Shown here: piece by piece, positions 62,713 to 64,000 of the stretch
How positions within the stretch are numbered: the first letter of the stretch is position 1
How the letters are laid out: every line of letters starts with the position of its first letter
Source: Fibrivirga algicola
GTDB lineage: Bacteria; Bacteroidota; Bacteroidia; Cytophagales; Spirosomataceae
DNA length: 64,000 bases
Direction of reading: 5' to 3'
NCBI RefSeq assembly: GCF_011742925.1
Contig: NZ_WAEL01000012.1
Location: 1-64,000 of the forward strand
The notes under the pieces: model-generated
Database searches by the model: none
Seen by the model: only the letters and a program-made list of their open reading frames with translations
Told to the model about the DNA's origin: nothing
Position numbers and translations under genes: made by a program

Positions 62713-64000
62713 TTAAAAGGTCAGATTTACACCCAGGGTATGAAGCCGGAAGAATGGATAGCGGCTAAACGTGGTCTCACTATTGGCGCGGCCAACGTTA
62801 CGGGTTGCTTCAGGGTCCCAGCCATCCCGAATGTGGCTGGCTTCCCAAAGGTCATTGCCCGAATAATACACCCGAAGCCGGTCGACCTTGATCCGTTTGG
62901 TAACGACGGCGGGCAAGGTGTAACCAACCACCAGATTCTTCAATCGCACATAAGCACCGTTTTCTACTGACCAGTCCGAAATCTGATAGTTGTAGGTATT
63001 GTACGTAGTGCCGTTTTGCCCCGTCGACAGAATAGGGTAGTAGGCATCGGTGTTGGTTGGTGTCCAGGTTTTGCCAATCCAGAAATCAGTCTGGCCCTGG
63101 AAGATTGAGCCAAACGGTACCCGCCAGTTTCCTTCCCGGAAGATCGTCCGTTGTCCTACGCCCTGGAATACAGCCTGAAAGTCAAAGCCTTTCCAGTCGG
63201 CACCCAGATTCAGCGCAAAGCTGTAGCGCGGATCGTCACGCCCAAGGTATTTCAAATCGCCAGGTACGGTCAATTTACCGTCGCCGTTAAGGTCCCGGAA
63301 GCTGTTGTCGCCAATACGTACACCCGGCAGGGTAGCCGTGGTCAGGGGCATACTGATATTGTTGCCAGTGGCCAGCGCACGGGTAGCAGTCAGTTGCTCA
63401 GCTGTCTGAATACGTCCGGCGTACTCGAGTCCGAAATAAGAACCGAGGGGATACCCTTCTATGGAGCTGTTGAAACCGGCGTTGATGACATTGGCTCCAC
63501 CGTAGCTAACCAGCACATTCTGATTATCCGTCAGGCTACCACCGATGCGATAGCCAAACTGACCGATCCGGTCGTTCCAGTTTACGGCCGCTTCCCAACC
63601 CCAGGTCTTCAGGTGCCCAATATTGGCGGATGGCGCGGTGGCTCCCAGTACAGCCGGAAACGTCTGCCCTAGCAGCATATTCCGGTTGTGTTTCACGAAG
63701 TAATCGAAGCTGCCCGACAAACGGCGGTTCAACACCGAAAAGTCAAGGCCGAAGTTTGTTGTTTCAACTCGCTCCCACGTACGGTTCAGACTGACCAGAC
63801 TGGCCGTTGGCGATACAGTGACGACAGGGCTTGCACCGATAATCGGAAAGCCTGCGCTGGTTGCGCCACCCGTAGCGCCCACGTTCAGGAGCTGGACGTA
63901 ATCGTACAGGCCAATGCCGCTTTGGTTCCCCACGGTTCCGTATGATCCCCGTACCTTCAAGTCGCTCAGGAATGTCAGATCCTTCATGAAGTTCTCCTGC
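62713..64000 (-). CDS. susC: SusC/RagA-type TonB-dependent transporter, C-terminal part
   Basis: The last 428 codons of a SusC-type outer-membrane transporter; the start lies beyond the right edge and the frame is open to base 64000. LKVRGSYGTVGNQSGIGLYD, NRTWERVETTNFGLDFSVLN and the end SRYPFFRLHTLGVNLTF are typical of the barrel's last strands. It would import oligosaccharides captured by SusD, energised by TonB. Confidence 0.95.
   Translation of the reverse strand, partial: QENFMKDLTFLSDLKVRGSYGTVGNQSGIGLYDYVQLLNVGATGGATSAGFPIIGASPVVTVSPTASLVSLNRTWERVETTNFGLDFSVLNRRLSGSFDYFVKHNRNMLLGQTFPAVLGATAPSANIGHLKTWGWEAAVNWNDRIGQFGYRIGGSLTDNQNVLVSYGGANVINAGFNSSIEGYPLGSYFGLEYAGRIQTAEQLTATRALATGNNISMPLTTATLPGVRIGDNSFRDLNGDGKLTVPGDLKYLGRDDPRYSFALNLGADWKGFDFQAVFQGVGQRTIFREGNWRVPFGSIFQGQTDFWIGKTWTPTNTDAYYPILSTGQNGTTYNTYNYQISDWSVENGAYVRLKNLVVGYTLPAVVTKRIKVDRLRVYYSGNDLWEASHIRDGWDPEATRNVGRANSETTFSRYPFFRLHTLGVNLTF

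Noticed and set aside
1-64000. CRISPR arrays, tRNA or rRNA genes
   Set aside because: No regularly spaced repeats, cloverleaf-like segments with conserved T-loop sequence or rRNA-like stretches were found by reading both strands.

Overview
The window looks like a chromosomal stretch from a Bacteroidota bacterium, most likely a Cytophagales/Spirosoma-like soil organism. This is inferred from gene families, not from a marker gene: Bacteroides-type conjugation genes (DUF4134, DUF4133, TraG/J/K/M/N), a SusC/SusD pair, a type IX secretion C-terminal signal, many lipoprotein signal peptides and few Shine-Dalgarno sites. No rRNA, tRNA or CRISPR array was seen.

Positions 1-15.5 kb are the backbone of an integrative conjugative element. 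A mobilization block on the minus strand (coupling ATPase running off the left edge, MOBP-type relaxase, accessory DNA-binding protein) is separated by a 700-bp AT-rich control region from a plus-strand transfer operon (ParA-like ATPase, DUF3408 partner, two DUF4134 proteins, TraF, TraG/VirB4, two TraI-like proteins, TraJ, TraK, a TraL-like protein, TraM, TraN). The operon ends in a strong hairpin. The control region holds a 15-bp palindrome at the mob start, three related ACAAT..GCA repeats and an 18-bp perfect inverted repeat.

Positions 15-23 kb are accessory genes. There is a three-gene operon of exported proteins (two lipoproteins and a lipase-like hydrolase), a small Xre-type regulator, an ArdC-type antirestriction gene, and a four-gene operon of small unknown proteins. 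The last two units share a nearly identical 50-bp block directly upstream of their start codons, which suggests one regulon and makes the small genes candidates for anti-defence functions.

Positions 23-40 kb are a worn mosaic: a 227-bp MITE-like element, gene fragments (Wzi-like, nuclease copy, IS3-type transposase, a small frameshifted gene, a serine recombinase with one stop codon), and intact genes for a secreted nuclease, UmuDC, an IQM-like domain protein, three stand-alone response regulators, lipoproteins, a thioredoxin-like protein and two AT-rich unknown genes.

Positions 40-64 kb are a polysaccharide utilization locus, all on the minus strand. In transcription order: SusC (partial), SusD, a 1609-residue secreted alginate-lyase-type enzyme with carbohydrate-binding modules and a T9SS signal, GH127/146, GH97, a GH28-like beta-helix protein, an alpha/beta hydrolase, a heparinase II/III-type lyase, a second GH97, a CE15 esterase, GH88 and a DUF4861 protein. 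The lyases, GH88, CE15 and DUF4861 point to a uronic-acid-containing plant or microbial polysaccharide. No regulator of the locus lies in the window.
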